Positions 45,056 to 56,749 of a DNA stretch of 64,000 nucleotides are shown here, in pieces. Each line of letters opens with the position of its first letter. The first letter of the stretch is position 1. The notes under the pieces were generated by a model. The model saw only the letters and a program-made list of their open reading frames with translations, had not been told where the DNA came from and made no database searches. Source of the DNA: Flammula alnicola (lineage: Eukaryota; Basidiomycota; Agaricomycetes; Agaricales; Strophariaceae); NCBI GenBank assembly GCA_015499995.1, contig JADNRV010000109.1:123137-187136 (forward strand), written 5' to 3'. Position numbers and translations under genes: made by a program.

Positions 45056-48000
45056 CTTCACAGACTCCTTAGTGATGATCAATCGATCACTTGATATGGA
45101 CTTACTGCTCCCATTCCGTCATCTTCGTGCGCGTGAATTAATGGTACCCTCCGTCGTCCATGCTTCGCAGTGCACATCCTCCTCTTGCATCCATTCTGCG
45201 TTGCTATATCACCATGGTAAGTCTGCAATCTCGTCACCCCACCCTCATATTCACCTTCTTTTAGCCCAGATTGAGCCCATCATGCCCATATACAGGGCCT
45301 TGTACAGATTTGCACTCATTCCCCCGCTGCCTCCCAGACGTCGTTGATTATTCGAGTGCTTCTTTCCACCGCCACACAAATGTTGACGCGATAGATCATC
45401 TTCTCTTTGCGCCGTCATTGTCAGTTGGCAACTTTCTCCCGTTTTCGTGCCCGCAGAGCCGACATGGATGTATTCACTTGCAGGGCAACTGACACACTCC
45501 TCCGCCCATCCCCACCCCTTAAGCATTCCTGACCGCCTTCCCCCCCGCAAGTGCCCGTTTCTTGGATCTCTCTTCCGCCACGTTGGCTTTTATCGACTCT
45601 GAGACCCCCAGTCCGTTGTAGAGCACCAGGGGTCGGGGATTGGAGTACATACCTGAGGCTGGACCAACGCATGGACGCAGTACGTTCTTGGACGGAGAAT
45701 TTGCTCTCGGGCTTGCCGTGCAGGTAGACAAGGGCTGCATGGCGAGGTGCGCCAGGGTAGTGGATCCGTTGACCGAGCAGAGGGATAGAACCGAGGACAG
45801 AATGCTGAATCTGCTGTACATGCAATACTAGTAGGCCCATCGGATGCCTCAGATGACGGGCAGATCATCCATTAACAGGTCCAGCAGGTGTAGATGTGTA
45901 CTTGGGGAGGAGGGCAGCAGAGGAAGGCACTCCATTTCATGTGTGTTCCTCTCTTTTCTTGCGTTTTCGTTTGCTCCGCATTCTTCCTTTTCTCGTTTCT
46001 CGTTTCCCTCTTCTGCTCCGCGTGGTTTTGCGCTTTTCTGGCTATTATATGGGTCATCTCTCGCGCTTCCTCATTTTTTTTTGCTTTTTTTTTTGCGTTC
46101 TGCCTTCGCGTTTTCGGGCTTCGTATTTTCGCCCAGCAGTTCGCGCCTTGCCATGCACTTTTGGATGCATTTTCTTTTCTTTCTCAGTGCTACTCCCCAC
46201 ATTGCAGCTCGTTCCTGGGGTCTCGGGTCTCGTTTTCGTTTACATGCCTTGCGCTGTTTTTTCTTCGCTGCACCCCTATTTATGGTTGGGGTTGCGCAAC
46301 CGTTAATCGGCCAATGCCGGAGACTTGGCGTTAGGCAAAAATAGTCAGCTGGCGTCTCTGCCCCAGCGCATCCCCACGTACAGTATGACACAGGTATAAC
46401 ACGGCCGTCTAGCATGAAGAACCGAAATTTATCTATGGACCACAACTTGAATCCCAGCCATCGCCCCATTCTGGTGGTCAGTGATTTCAACTTACTTAGA
46501 GGACTTGCTAATCCTAATTTTCTTGCAGAACCGCAACTGTTTGGAACCTTGGAGGGGAAAACACGACCAGCATGGGCCCCAAGTACCAGAGGCGACAGAG
46601 GCATCGTTCCGACGGTATTTATGGCCATCGGCATCATAGTGCGTCTTCCTTCCAATCTTGCCATGGCGATTGGACCGCGCGCTGGCTCGGAGACTGACTG
46701 CGTCCATAAATTTCTTAAGTGCGCTCATGTGGATCTGCATCTCGTCGTCCACTTCGGACACCGCAGCCTGCTGCCTCCTGGCTCCTGCGGTGATATGTCC
46801 TCCATTATAGTCCAAAACGAGTTGTTGCGGTGGAGGTGTTCACGCAGTATGTGCGCCTCGCTTTGCAGGAGTAAGACTATTTGGATCAAAATTGAGCTGT
46901 CAGGATCCGTTTGTGTCAAGGAAGCATAGTGTGTCAAGGAGGTGTATTACACTGTACGTTACGAGCGAGCCTCGTTCTGTCTGTCTTTTCTAGATCATTT
47001 ACGAAATGTTCGGAGTGACACTTGTTCCGGTAATTGTTCTTTACGCGCGTTCTTCAGAATTACAGTAGATAACTTATGCATAGACTCCCGAGACCCGAGG
47101 GTCGTTTTTAGGTCCAATCACAAATAGTCGTATCTTGGTCATTTCTCTTCAACGGACATCTCGAAGACACTGCCCTGCAACCAGGCTTCATTCGGTTAGG
47201 GCTTCTCCCCGACACTATTGACTCACGCCATGCACAAATCCCTAGGCCGCCTTGTTTAGTACGTTCTTGGACACGAATATGATTTATATTTTCACGTCGC
47301 GGGAGGAATTATAATCGACTCTACGCGTATTCCCCAACCCAATTTCGTTTCTCCGTTACACGGCATGGATGAGGAACCTCCTCTACTAATATGGCCACAT
47401 GGGCTAAACGACCTTATGGTTACGGTTATTTGGCGGGCAACTTAGGATTCAGGGCATTCGTGGAAGTATCGTAGAAATTTACTCAGATATTCGCTTGCAA
47501 GGCAATAGAAATAGACCCTCAGACAAGCCTTCCGCAATTGAAACCAGTTCCACTAAGGCAAAATCGTGCATTGAAAGCAGGGCCGTATCGCTTTCTTTCA
47601 CTTTGCCTCCTCCGGTAAATTTTCGCATTCCAGGGAAGATATTTCTCTCTCACGTTTTTCTGCCTGCACCAAACGAGGTACGAGGGTTACTTGCCTCGAG
47701 TCTTAAATTTTACTTTCCCTGCAACGCACTCGGGGATATAAGTAAATACCAGGCCCGTGAATCAAGGTTTGAATGCGTCGGGAAGAAATGTTATTGGTCA
47801 ATCGAGAGGGTTTCATTGTGGGAATACCGATTGTTTGGGGCGATTGTCTGCCCTGTGGAACACGGACAAGCTGCACCCTTCTGGTTGGAGGGTTTTCCTC
47901 CTTCCTTCCTTAGTTTAATATTTTTCAAATAAGCTCTCCCATGCCGTGCTTAAAAATGTTGGAATATCACGAGGCAATGCGAGTGTGTGCAATGCACCCG

Positions 48001-48434
48001 ACATGCCATCGTCAGTATCAGGTGATTATTTCGTAGTACATAAGTAATTTATTTGTACTTTACCCCCCATCCGTTTGTCCTCTCTCCGTCACAGAGGTCA
48101 ACCGGAATATATCTTTTTTGCTCTCCTTCGTTCGATCTTCACGCGCTTGCAGATTTGATTTCAACAAAAAATTCCCCCCAATTTCATTCCCTAAAACCCC
48201 TCCTCCTCCTGCCAGACCGCTCCTGGATTTTCAGGACGTGTCATCAAGCTATCACCCAAGAACCAGGTGAGAGGCATCCTAAGCTGACCTGCGCTCATGC
48301 TGACCATCCCCCCCCACTCCTTATAAGGCAAGACAGCAAGGGATTGTTCGTAAGTATCATACTCCAAACCCTGATCCAACAGTCGTTGTATTCTCATCGC
48401 ATTCGTCATCACGCCAGCAGCAGAAATTTCAGCG
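45056..48434. other. Gene-poor region with CT-rich tract
   Basis: No secure gene in 3.4 kb. A strand-asymmetric pyrimidine-rich tract at about 45940-46270 makes long low-complexity ORFs on both strands (Phe/Ser/Leu-rich plus, Lys/Arg/Glu-rich minus). A minus ORF at 45519-45821 (RPLVLYNGLGVSES, then a basic tail) looks protein-like but matches nothing I know. ORFs 46414-46929 and 47495-47932 are also unrecognised. Confidence 0.45.
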
Positions 48435-49886
48435 ATGCCAGCGCTAGGTTCGCAATACTCGTACATTGTTCCGGACAACGTTCTCTGGTGCATTCTCATG
48501 TTCTCTGGCATGAATGAGCCAGTGCGCCTACCTTTCCAGCCAGAAGAGCCTCGACACATCCTCAGTCAAGTTTCGAGGCAATGGTGGGATGTCGTCCAAT
48601 CTACCGCCTCGTTTTGGGACCATATTTATCTCACACCCGTCCTGAGTCCTCAACAGTCCTTGACTCTACTTCGTCACTTTTTCCGATGCCTCCTCAGAAG
48701 CGGAAACAACGCTCTTTCACTCAACTTCGGTATGATCCATGGCGGATGGGGTTTTAGCATTGTCAACTGGATCATTGGCCCCAATGCCGAACGCATCAAA
48801 TCCCTTACGTGTCTTATATATGACCAAGATATAGAGACTTTCTTGAATATCCAAGAGGGACGCTTCCGGGTTCTCGAGGCGGTCGATATTGCATTTATGA
48901 ACACCGGGACCAGACTTTCGTCGTTCACCATGGAGCAATGGTTGAACTTCACGGTGTTCCGTTCCCTTCCACATATTCGCCAAGTCACCTTGCACATCCT
49001 CAATGGCCTCCACCCATTCGATCTTCGTGTACCTTGGAGGCAGTTGACCACACTTGACATGGGAACCACCGCCATGCCGCCCGATGTGTTTATCAAGATC
49101 ATAGGCGAAGCGCGGTCGTCCCTCCGCGACGCCTTTTTTCAGATCAGGTTCCATAAACCCGCATGCCCTGGACTTCGACTCGCACCTAGAAAAATCACTC
49201 TGAAGAAATTAGAGATACTGCACCTCAGACTCGTCTATCCAACCCAGGACCCTCGGCTCTTTGCACTCCTTCGCTTCCCGAAGCTTCGAGGACTATGGAT
49301 CGAAATGCATGATATTTTTCAGGACTGGGATGTGGAGATGTATACCGATATTCTTCGCCACTCGACCGAGTCTTTGCAATATCTACGATTGTCTGACTTT
49401 CCACGACAGGGATCCAACGTGCCGCCACCGAACAGACGACACCGCGACACATCTTACCACGAGTTGGAGAGGTTCTTAAGGGTTATCCGTAACATAAACA
49501 TCCTACACCTGCCACTGGGTGTTCACGTCCCGGCAAGAACAATCGAGAAGTTGGCTACAGGAGAATTACTTCCTCGACTAACTGCGCTCGCGTTAGGCTC
49601 CATACATGGGAAGGATGTCCTATCCACGGTTAAAAGAAGGAACGAGCGTGTTCTGAGCCACTCGCTAGCCCCTGGACCCTCGTCCTCGATATGCACATCC
49701 TTATCCTTTCTTTATCTTGTGATTCCTCGTTCAAGTTGCGGACCGGAGGAGAAACGAGATTTCGACAAGGAAGTGGAGGTACTCCGTTCGCTTGGGGGTC
49801 ATCTGTCGCATAGAACCTACGGATGTCCTTCCGCTCAAAATGGGGAGAGAGAGGGAAGCAAAGGTTGTACATACACTGTAGAATGA
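48435..49886 (+). CDS. F-box-like protein with Leu-rich C-terminal region
   Basis: A 483-residue single-exon protein. An N-terminal F-box-like segment at residues ~9-66 (YIVPDNVLWCILMFSGM, then ILSQVSRQWWDVVQSTASFW) is divergent but keeps the Leu/Trp pattern, and is followed by Leu-rich repeats such as LTTLDMGTTAMPP and LEILHLRLVYP. By analogy it would be a substrate receptor of an SCF ubiquitin ligase (inference). The ATG at 48435 is the first in frame and lies after a 5' region with several CT-rich blocks. It is not closely similar to the F-box protein at 15255. Confidence 0.75.
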   Translation: MPALGSQYSYIVPDNVLWCILMFSGMNEPVRLPFQPEEPRHILSQVSRQWWDVVQSTASFWDHIYLTPVLSPQQSLTLLRHFFRCLLRSGNNALSLNFGMIHGGWGFSIVNWIIGPNAERIKSLTCLIYDQDIETFLNIQEGRFRVLEAVDIAFMNTGTRLSSFTMEQWLNFTVFRSLPHIRQVTLHILNGLHPFDLRVPWRQLTTLDMGTTAMPPDVFIKIIGEARSSLRDAFFQIRFHKPACPGLRLAPRKITLKKLEILHLRLVYPTQDPRLFALLRFPKLRGLWIEMHDIFQDWDVEMYTDILRHSTESLQYLRLSDFPRQGSNVPPPNRRHRDTSYHELERFLRVIRNINILHLPLGVHVPARTIEKLATGELLPRLTALALGSIHGKDVLSTVKRRNERVLSHSLAPGPSSSICTSLSFLYLVIPRSSCGPEEKRDFDKEVEVLRSLGGHLSHRTYGCPSAQNGEREGSKGCTYTVE

Positions 49887-51686
49887 TCCTTGAACTTCAA
49901 ACCATGCTGCAGTGATCGCTAGATGCTAGCCACAAATAATTGCTGCACTGTCAAGAAATATTGGGTGTTCATTTCAGGCCATAGTAGTAGAGAAATAGTA
50001 TCCTTGGATTTATATGCCAAATACAGGTGACACATGTCACAACTGGCGTGGTACGAAAACAAACTGAATATTTGAACGGTTACACCCACGCTACGGCCGG
50101 CCGGCCAACGGCGATTGGAAAATGGGGTATTCAAATTGCGCACTCCGGATTGTGTACTACATATTTCGACTGAAGGTTCACGCGTTCACGGCCTGTGACG
50201 CATGTGACGTGTGATGCCATAACCTGGTCGTGATGCATGATGTGACCAAAAATATGACACGAAGCACACGGATTTTTTTTTTCATACCTGTAATATGACT
50301 GACCAAATGCACATTTAATATGATTTATTCCCGCGCGCGCCAAACTGATCCGCGCGCCCGCGCATGACCTCAAACTCAGAAAAACATTAACTCCTGCTGT
50401 ATAGTAGCACATCTAGTCTACTGTAGTCTGCCTAGGTGCATTTTATAACTGCAAAGCAGATATTTCTCTGTCAGGTTAACGAGTTGTCTGAGGGTAGGCG
50501 GGCCGGGGTTGCCCAGAGCATCCATTCCGAATGTTGCTTGTCTTGAAATCTTGAAATTGAGGCTGAAATTCACAAATACAAGTCAGATCACAATTGACTC
50601 TGAAACTTAATATTGATTAGACTTGACACCTTTGGGAGCATTATATGGATGTAGTGAGTAGTTGACTCCTTTTCCAATGACAGAAGAGATATTTGGTGCG
50701 TCATAGCAAGATTGAAGCACTCTCATTTCTTTGGATATTACCCAATCAAGTATTCATATTCCCTCACCTAAAAGTTTGACTCAAGTTGGGTATTTCCGTG
50801 GCTAGGTTTGGGCTAGGTTCCTGCAGAAGTTGAACTCATGTTGAACTTTGTGTTGTGGCATGTTCATTCAGTCTCTCAGCTGAGTATTTAATTGGAAAGA
50901 AGGTGTGATCTCTAATTCATGTTGACACAGGGGCATTGTGTTAGAGTTATATCCATGAATTTCGGCCTCGATTTCAAGACGAGCACTCGGAATGGATGCT
51001 CTCGGCAGCCCGGCCCGCCTACCCTCAGACGTCAAGGAACCCATAACTCGTTAACCTGACAGAGAAATATCTGCTTTGCAGTTATAAAATGCACCTAGGC
51101 AGACTACAGTAGACTAGATGTGCTACTATACAGCAGGAGTTAATGTTTTTCTGAGTTTGAGGTCATGCGCGGGCGCGCGGATCAGTTTGGCGCGCGCGGG
51201 AATAAATCATATTAAATGTGCATTTGGTCAGTCATACCTGTAAGTCCTGATTTGAAAATGTTCACCAGCCGTTGTGATGCGTGAATGCGTGATGTGAATC
51301 TTCGGTCGAAATAGTACAGCATATGTATTTGAGCCAGTTGAGGTCGGGAGGAAGGACAAAGCAAATGACAAACAGGATGGAAGTGCGATGGAAGTCGATT
51401 CTGAAGAAATTTTATCTATTGAACTCGTTCATAGTAGTACCCATCCGCCATCACGTCGTGGGGACCGGCAAGTCCTCGAGTTCGTAGGACAAAGGACCGC
51501 CGAACTGACACCGTGTCTATTCCGTAATGTTTATAGTTCGCAACTTGAAGTCTAAATAGTAGTCGTAAATGAATATGTGCGCCCTCTCGATACAAGATGT
51601 CTAGTCAATGTCTAGTGGTCGAGAATCATATGCATAAGTACCGTTCAAATACCGTTTCATACGATGAAAGTGGACCGTTGGCCAAC
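49887..51686. other. Non-coding region with large inverted repeats
   Basis: No gene. Dominated by the fold-back element at 50294-51235 and a weaker outer inverted repeat (about 50148-50200 versus 51285-51330). Confidence 0.7.
50294..51235. mobile_element. 0.94-kb TIR element with ~245-bp arms
   Basis: The left arm begins (T)ATGACTGACCAAATGCAC and runs to about 50540. The right arm (about 50990-51235) is its near-perfect inverse and includes GCGCGCGCC and a CTACTGTAGTCTGCCTAGG segment. A direct repeat ACCTGTAA flanks it (50286-50293 and 51236-51243), and the shared flank can be extended to TCATACCTGTAA, so the exact duplication length is ambiguous (8-12 bp). The ~450-bp interior has no ORF, so it is non-autonomous. 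Confidence 0.85.
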
Positions 51687-53072
51687 CGTTGGCTATTGTT
51701 TATTCCAGAGGCTGCCGGAGGCTGCTGGTAAGATTTGAACTTTGTCACTGCCCAAAGCGCAACCTCAAGCTTCCACCACGAGTCTAACTTGCAATATCTA
51801 AGCGTCTCTCTCTTCGCCCCGACTGGAAGAATTCTGAGTGTAATTCGCAATGCCTTCTCGTTTTGGTTTATCTCGGATCTGTATCAAACTCGGTCTCGTC
51901 TTGCTGGATCTCACTCGGGCAAACATTCACACTCCTTTCTCCCCTTTTCTTCCTTGGGGATGCGTTCACGTTCTAAACCCAATCTCTTGGCAGTTGGAAA
52001 CAAGGTAGCCGCAACAACAACAGAAAAGAAAGACAATCGAAGCGTCGTTCACAAGCCGGACCCTTGTCGAAGTTTGGGGTGAGACGATTGTAGGATACCG
52101 CTTTTCCTTCAATGACTACTTGCGCATAACAGTTGAGTCGATCTACCTCCCAACTATTCAACGCATTTCATCTGATCCAGATGTCTCAGCTTGACCTGTG
52201 CATCTATATTGCCTTGTACCTCTGCTAATGCACTTCGGGGTCAGACGTCGAGGATCGTCGTGAATTATGAGGTCTGAGCAGTATGATCTTGTGATTCCTG
52301 TCACCAAAAATCCAGCTTATAAGCTAAACGTTATCCGAACAAAATCTTAAGCCTCACTTTCTCTGCACAACTTCCACCACATCATCATCATGCGTGTTTC
52401 CTTCATCGTACTCAGCATCCTCGGTGTTATCGCCTCTGCATCTGCCATCGCGCTCGAGTCTCGCGACGGTGGCCAGCCTCGTAACACGTTTCTCATAAGC
52501 TCTGTCGTCATGCGCTGATCTTATCCTTCATCACATCGCAGAATGCTGCGACGATTGTTTCAACCGTGGCGACCACGAGAACTTCGGGTGCTCGTCGTGT
52601 GACGACTTCGAATGCCTTTGCAAAAACAATGACTGGTGCGACGGCATGGACAAGTGCTTCCGTGAGAAGTGCGACAACGATGACGACTTTAAGCGGGTCA
52701 AAAAGGATTTCGATGACCGCTGCAAGCCTGTAAGCTCATTCATCTTTTTCCATCATACTTGTTTTCATTAGAACCTGTCGTTCAGCATTGGTGAATCGAC
52801 ATCGAATTGCAGGATGATCGAGAATGCGCGAGCTGTCCTCCTGAAATCGACGCTCCTATAGCGAAACCGCATCTACTTTGATTTTGTCTTTTTGTACTTT
52901 GACTTGTTCTCCATTCAAGCCGGCTTTAGAACTTTGACTTTTTGTCTGACATTGGGTTATTCTTTTGAGGTCTAAGTTGATTCGAGAACCTATGGTATGA
53001 TGTTGTGCATACACAGTGTGCTTGGAGATAATGTTTTGAAGATGTGACGTGGCGTGATTACCAGCAGGCGGT
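51687..53072 (+). repeat. CFEM-gene duplication unit, copy 3
   Basis: Homologous to 34595-36085 over nearly all its length and to 22605-23858 over the right part. It ends in the GATTACCAGCAGGCGGT motif; the final ~60 bp present in copies 1 and 2 are missing. Confidence 0.85.
52390..52881 (+). CDS. CFEM-like small secreted cysteine-rich protein, copy 3
   Basis: 115 residues. Exons 52390-52480, 52542-52729 and 52813-52881. The signal peptide MRVSFIVLSILGVIASASAI is followed by a CFEM-like core: CCDDCF, then ENFGCSSCDDFECLCKNNDW, then CDGMDKCFREKC. The third exon encodes DDRECASCPPEIDAPIAKPH, then LL and a stop, adding a C-x2-C pair that is half lost in copy 2 and fully lost in copy 1. This is probably the most ancestral C-terminus. 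The core also has Ser-Ser-Cys where the others have Lys-Ser-Arg, a Cys gain. It is likely secreted; the role could be heme capture or interaction with another organism (family knowledge, not shown here). Confidence 0.78.
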
Positions 53073-53439
53073 AATTTCTGCAAGGCCAAGGTCGGCAGTG
53101 AGTGCGCGTGCGCGTGACTGGCGACTGTCCGCCTCTGTTAATATTATAGTGCAATTCTCCGCCGCTCGATCTTCATCGATGTGACGATCGAGGATTAGAA
53201 ATATTACTCCACGAAATCAATTTAATTGACCGTCAGAGTATCAACCAGAAAGGAGTCTTCAAATTGGGAGGTTTTCGTGAATTTCAGCCGACTTTCTTGT
53301 TAGCCGTGACGCTACCTTTCCGTCAGATGTCTTCAACATTTCGCATCGCCCACAGCAACAGAGCCAGAACAAGAGAAAGATACCGGTTGCATCATTGTCT
53401 CATGCTGGAAAACAAATGGAACCAGAGCCTGCGTGGTAA

Positions 53440-53920
53440 AATCCTACGAAGCAACCTTTGGCAGTGAGAGTACGTTGGGTACGCCTGCCGCGACGTCCGA
53501 GTCGACGAGTGCGGTGCATACACTCTCCTATCTCAACCCCAACCTGTTCTAATGCTTTATGTCATCCATTTCACGCAGACTGCAGTTTATCATGCAGCCT
53601 TTATTACGGGTATGAGTTCATCTACAGCTCAGAAGCACCCGGAAATCTGTTTCCGCGTACCGATCAGTGGTAAGTTTTTGGCCTACATTGTCATTTCTTT
53701 ATGTATGTACTGACACTGTTGACGAGACAGTGTATCGAAAATATTGCCTGGGTCATATTTCCTTCCTCACGACAGCGGCAAGGTGAGCATTATATGTTTC
53801 TTAATCCCAATCCCGGTACCCGCTAACCCGAGATATAGTGCTTTCATCATGCCCATCGCGGTCTCTCACGACGAAAATTTAGGCACGGACTCCACAAGCG
53901 AATCACTACGAGGATAACGT
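53440..53920 (+). pseudogene. Relic of the four-helix membrane protein family
   Basis: DNA matches exons 4 (end) to 7 and the introns of the gene at 9618-10801. Shared landmarks are CTCCTATCTCAACCCC, TCATCTACAGCTCAG and TTTCATCATG..CATCGCGGTCTC. The copy has stops, a lost donor, deletions and no exons 1-3, so it cannot encode the protein. It preserves intron sequence, so it arose by DNA duplication and not by retroposition. Confidence 0.8.
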
Positions 53921-55343
53921 GCGCTCCAGCGAGCGATCATTTAACAGGTTGCAGGAACCGATGTGTCGTATAACACAGCGCTTTCATCTACTCTGTTCCT
54001 GGCACTGTCGGTGGACTTTATAATTAAGCGCCGAAGACCATCACGTCGCAATTTTATGCCAACCTCCTTCATATTGATCATTCAGCCCCTCCAAGAGTTA
54101 GGACATGCCTTGAGATTTTCATGTAGAAATGGGTTAGTCGCCGAAAGTCATTCAACTTTCAACAGCCGAGCGTCTGCTTTTGAATAACGTACGCTCACTG
54201 TAATTTCCCTTTTACCTTGTCTCATAGAATTCGGATTGTTTCAGAAAAATCGCGAGCGAACAATACCTTCCATCACTCACGAATATTAATATTCAGTGTT
54301 TGGCCTTAGGAATATTTGAGGAAGCTTGCAGGAATCGTATGTGTCGTTGCTTAATTACGTGCCATCGAACGTCCACCGCTAACCATCGTACTCGGTATAG
54401 ACGGAATTACAATCAGACACCTTGTAACCATGCTTTCAGAGTTTAATTGCAATGTTCAGAGTTTATTGAAACCATCTTTCGTCCCGATGAAACTACTCGA
54501 ATACTCAGAGTACGTAGCGTCGACGTCCCACTGTGGGGACGGACGAAGGGCGCCCAGTATTCAGGGTCTAGAGATGCCCAGATAAGGCTACTTAGACCTA
54601 ATGCCAAGACTATTGCTTTTCACCCAACGCTGAGCCATTTTATTTTTGTGCGGTTAGGCCTGTGCTCGTCTGTCGCGCTCATGATCATTCGCCCTCGACA
54701 GACACCACCAACAAGCGCCGAGCTCCAACAAGGCAAACAGCTGGCAGGCTGTGTAACGCATATTTTGGGTGATCTGCGGGCTGCCTAGCCCGACACTTGA
54801 TCGACACCTCTATCACCTTCCATCACGCGCATGCAGAACGGGCGATGATTTCCAAAAATCTTTTGCTATCCTCTTCGTCTATTTCGTAGAACGACGAGCA
54901 AATTCTTTCTTGTGTTCCACCTCGATATACTGAGAGATCCCGGGCGCTTGTTTTTTTTCCAAGTGGGGCGGCGTGCGGAGCATTCGTGCCCGCAAACAAC
55001 ACTGCAGGCTAACGAATGCCAAGCCTTTCTTGTATCCCCGAGTATGTACCGCCCAGTGCATATCCCTGGATCCTGTCTTGATGCTTGCTTGATGCCATCG
55101 ACGTGAAGTGAATATGTAATTCGGAACATGGCTCTCAAACATGCCGTCCTGCCCTGCCTTGTCGGAGTCCCTGTCCTTTAACTACCCTTTGTTCGCTGTC
55201 AAGGTCTTTCTCCCTTTCTCCCCCTCCCCCTCCCTCGTGTGAACCGTTTCTCCCCTCACGAGCTCCTCCTCCCTCACGATTCCTCGTTAGGAGCTCCCTG
55301 GCACGGTTACATCTATACGACCTTCCTGTATCTGGTTCTCAGG
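53921..55343. other. Intergenic region
   Basis: No convincing gene. The ORF at 54447-54788 (113 aa) has no recognisable domain. Minus-strand ORFs near 54866-55142 overlap the promoter side of the next gene. Confidence 0.5.
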
Positions 55344-56749
55344 ATGCCTTTCGTTAAGTTCTCCCTAATGGCGTTCGCGCTCTCTGTCTCTGCCGCGCTC
55401 GTAAAAAGGCAGGGTGCGGGCTTTGTCCCATTGGTCGATAAACGCTTCGCGTATGCGGATCTCGTACGTGTCTCTCATTGGCCATCGTGGAAGTAGCAGT
55501 GCTGACTGAGTGTTGATTGGGTTAGCCCTATCGAGTCGACACGGACGTGGGTCTCGCTCGTGGCGAACAGATTGGGTATAACATGTGCAATTCGACGACA
55601 GAAGGCCCGACCTCGCTCTGCCAGACCTTGATTTTCAACTCCCTTGATGGTGCGTGAACCCCTCTCGAGTTGATCATAATCAACCACATGCCCATCTGCT
55701 CGCACGATGTCAACTAAATAACCGTATGCATTGCGAACTTCGTATATCTAGATTTCTGCATCTGGGCTCCGCCAACCCCAGGTCAAACCGTCGGCCAGAT
55801 CGAGGGCGAGATGATTGCGTGGTGCACTAAGCCCGGGCATGGCACGCGTGTCATGCCTGCTGGAACGATCACAGGCGTGCAGCTCACCAAGACGCCGGAT
55901 TATATCCAAGTCGTGGGGTTCATGGACCAGACAAAAATTGATATGGTCGCGGGTGATTCTGGAGGAGAGATGGATCCGCATGGGGCTGATTTGGTGAGTT
56001 TTTTTTTTGTGCAGGACAATGGTTATGTCGCGTGCGAGGGATGGGGTAGAGGTATTGATGAGTGCTGATGATTTTTGTGGTTTGATTACAGAGAGGAAAC
56101 CCGATGGGAGGAGTCGTCTATACCCAAGCATTCAACGGATCGTATACTCAAGTTATCGAATGGCATAAGTGAGTGTTGCGGCTCTTTCTCGAACGCAATA
56201 TTCCTGCCAAGTTATCGGAATTCTAACCAACCCGTTTCACTTCCCATCATCAGCTTCAACGGCGGTAACACCTTTTGCCTGAAAGCATGCGACCCCTCCC
56301 GCCCCAACGGCCCTGCGCTGTGCCAACACATCTATGATACCCAAGGCTGCGACTTCAACGCGCCCTCCAACGCGCGCGACGGCGTCTTCGAGTCCTGCGC
56401 GGGCGACTCGCAGAACCCCCCAGGCCAGGGCGCGCCCATCGTTCCCGCGAGCTCGTCGTGCAGTACGTTCGCGAGCACGGATATTTATGCCGGCTGCACG
56501 GCGGTGCCGCTCCCTGGCGCCACGGCTGCGCCGACCAGCAGTTGCGCGAAGCCGACGACTACGAGCGCGTCTGCTAGCGTGAGTGCTCCTACTGGAGGAA
56601 ATGCGGCTGCTTCTGGGTCGAAGAGTGGGAGTGGGAGCGCGGCTGCGCCTAGCAAAACGACTTCGAGTGGGGCGAAGGGGTTGGAAGTCGCGAAGTTAAC
56701 CGTCATGAACTTGGTGGGCCTTGCGCTTTCGGTTCTGTTCTTGCTGTGA
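55344..56749 (+). CDS. Macrofage activating glycoprotein-like secreted GPI protein, copy 2
   Basis: 352 residues, paralog of the gene at 20731-22085. Exons: 55344-55463, 55526-55649, 55752-55993, 56092-56168 and 56254-56749. Exons 2-4 have the same lengths as in copy 1 (124, 242 and 77 bp). A signal peptide (MAFALSVSAALVKR region) is followed by a Lys-Arg that could be a Kex2-type processing site. Conserved core: GYNMCNSTTEGPTSLCQ, DFCIWAP, AWCTKPGHGTR, TPDYIQVVGFMDQTK, GGEMDPHGADL, FNGGNTFCLKACDP, LCQHIYDTQGC. The Ser/Thr/Ala/Gly-rich C-terminus ends in a hydrophobic GPI-type signal (LVGLALSVLFLL). Presumably cell-wall or membrane anchored. Third-position GC is higher than in copy 1 in the last exon. 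Confidence 0.88.

Noticed and set aside
45894..46664. Long ORFs on both strands (up to 197 aa)
   Set aside because: Produced by a pyrimidine-rich tract; low-complexity Phe/Ser versus Lys/Arg composition and no intron or domain pattern.
47495..47932. 145-aa plus-strand ORF
   Set aside because: Composition is not protein-like and nothing is recognised; probably chance in a region lacking stops.
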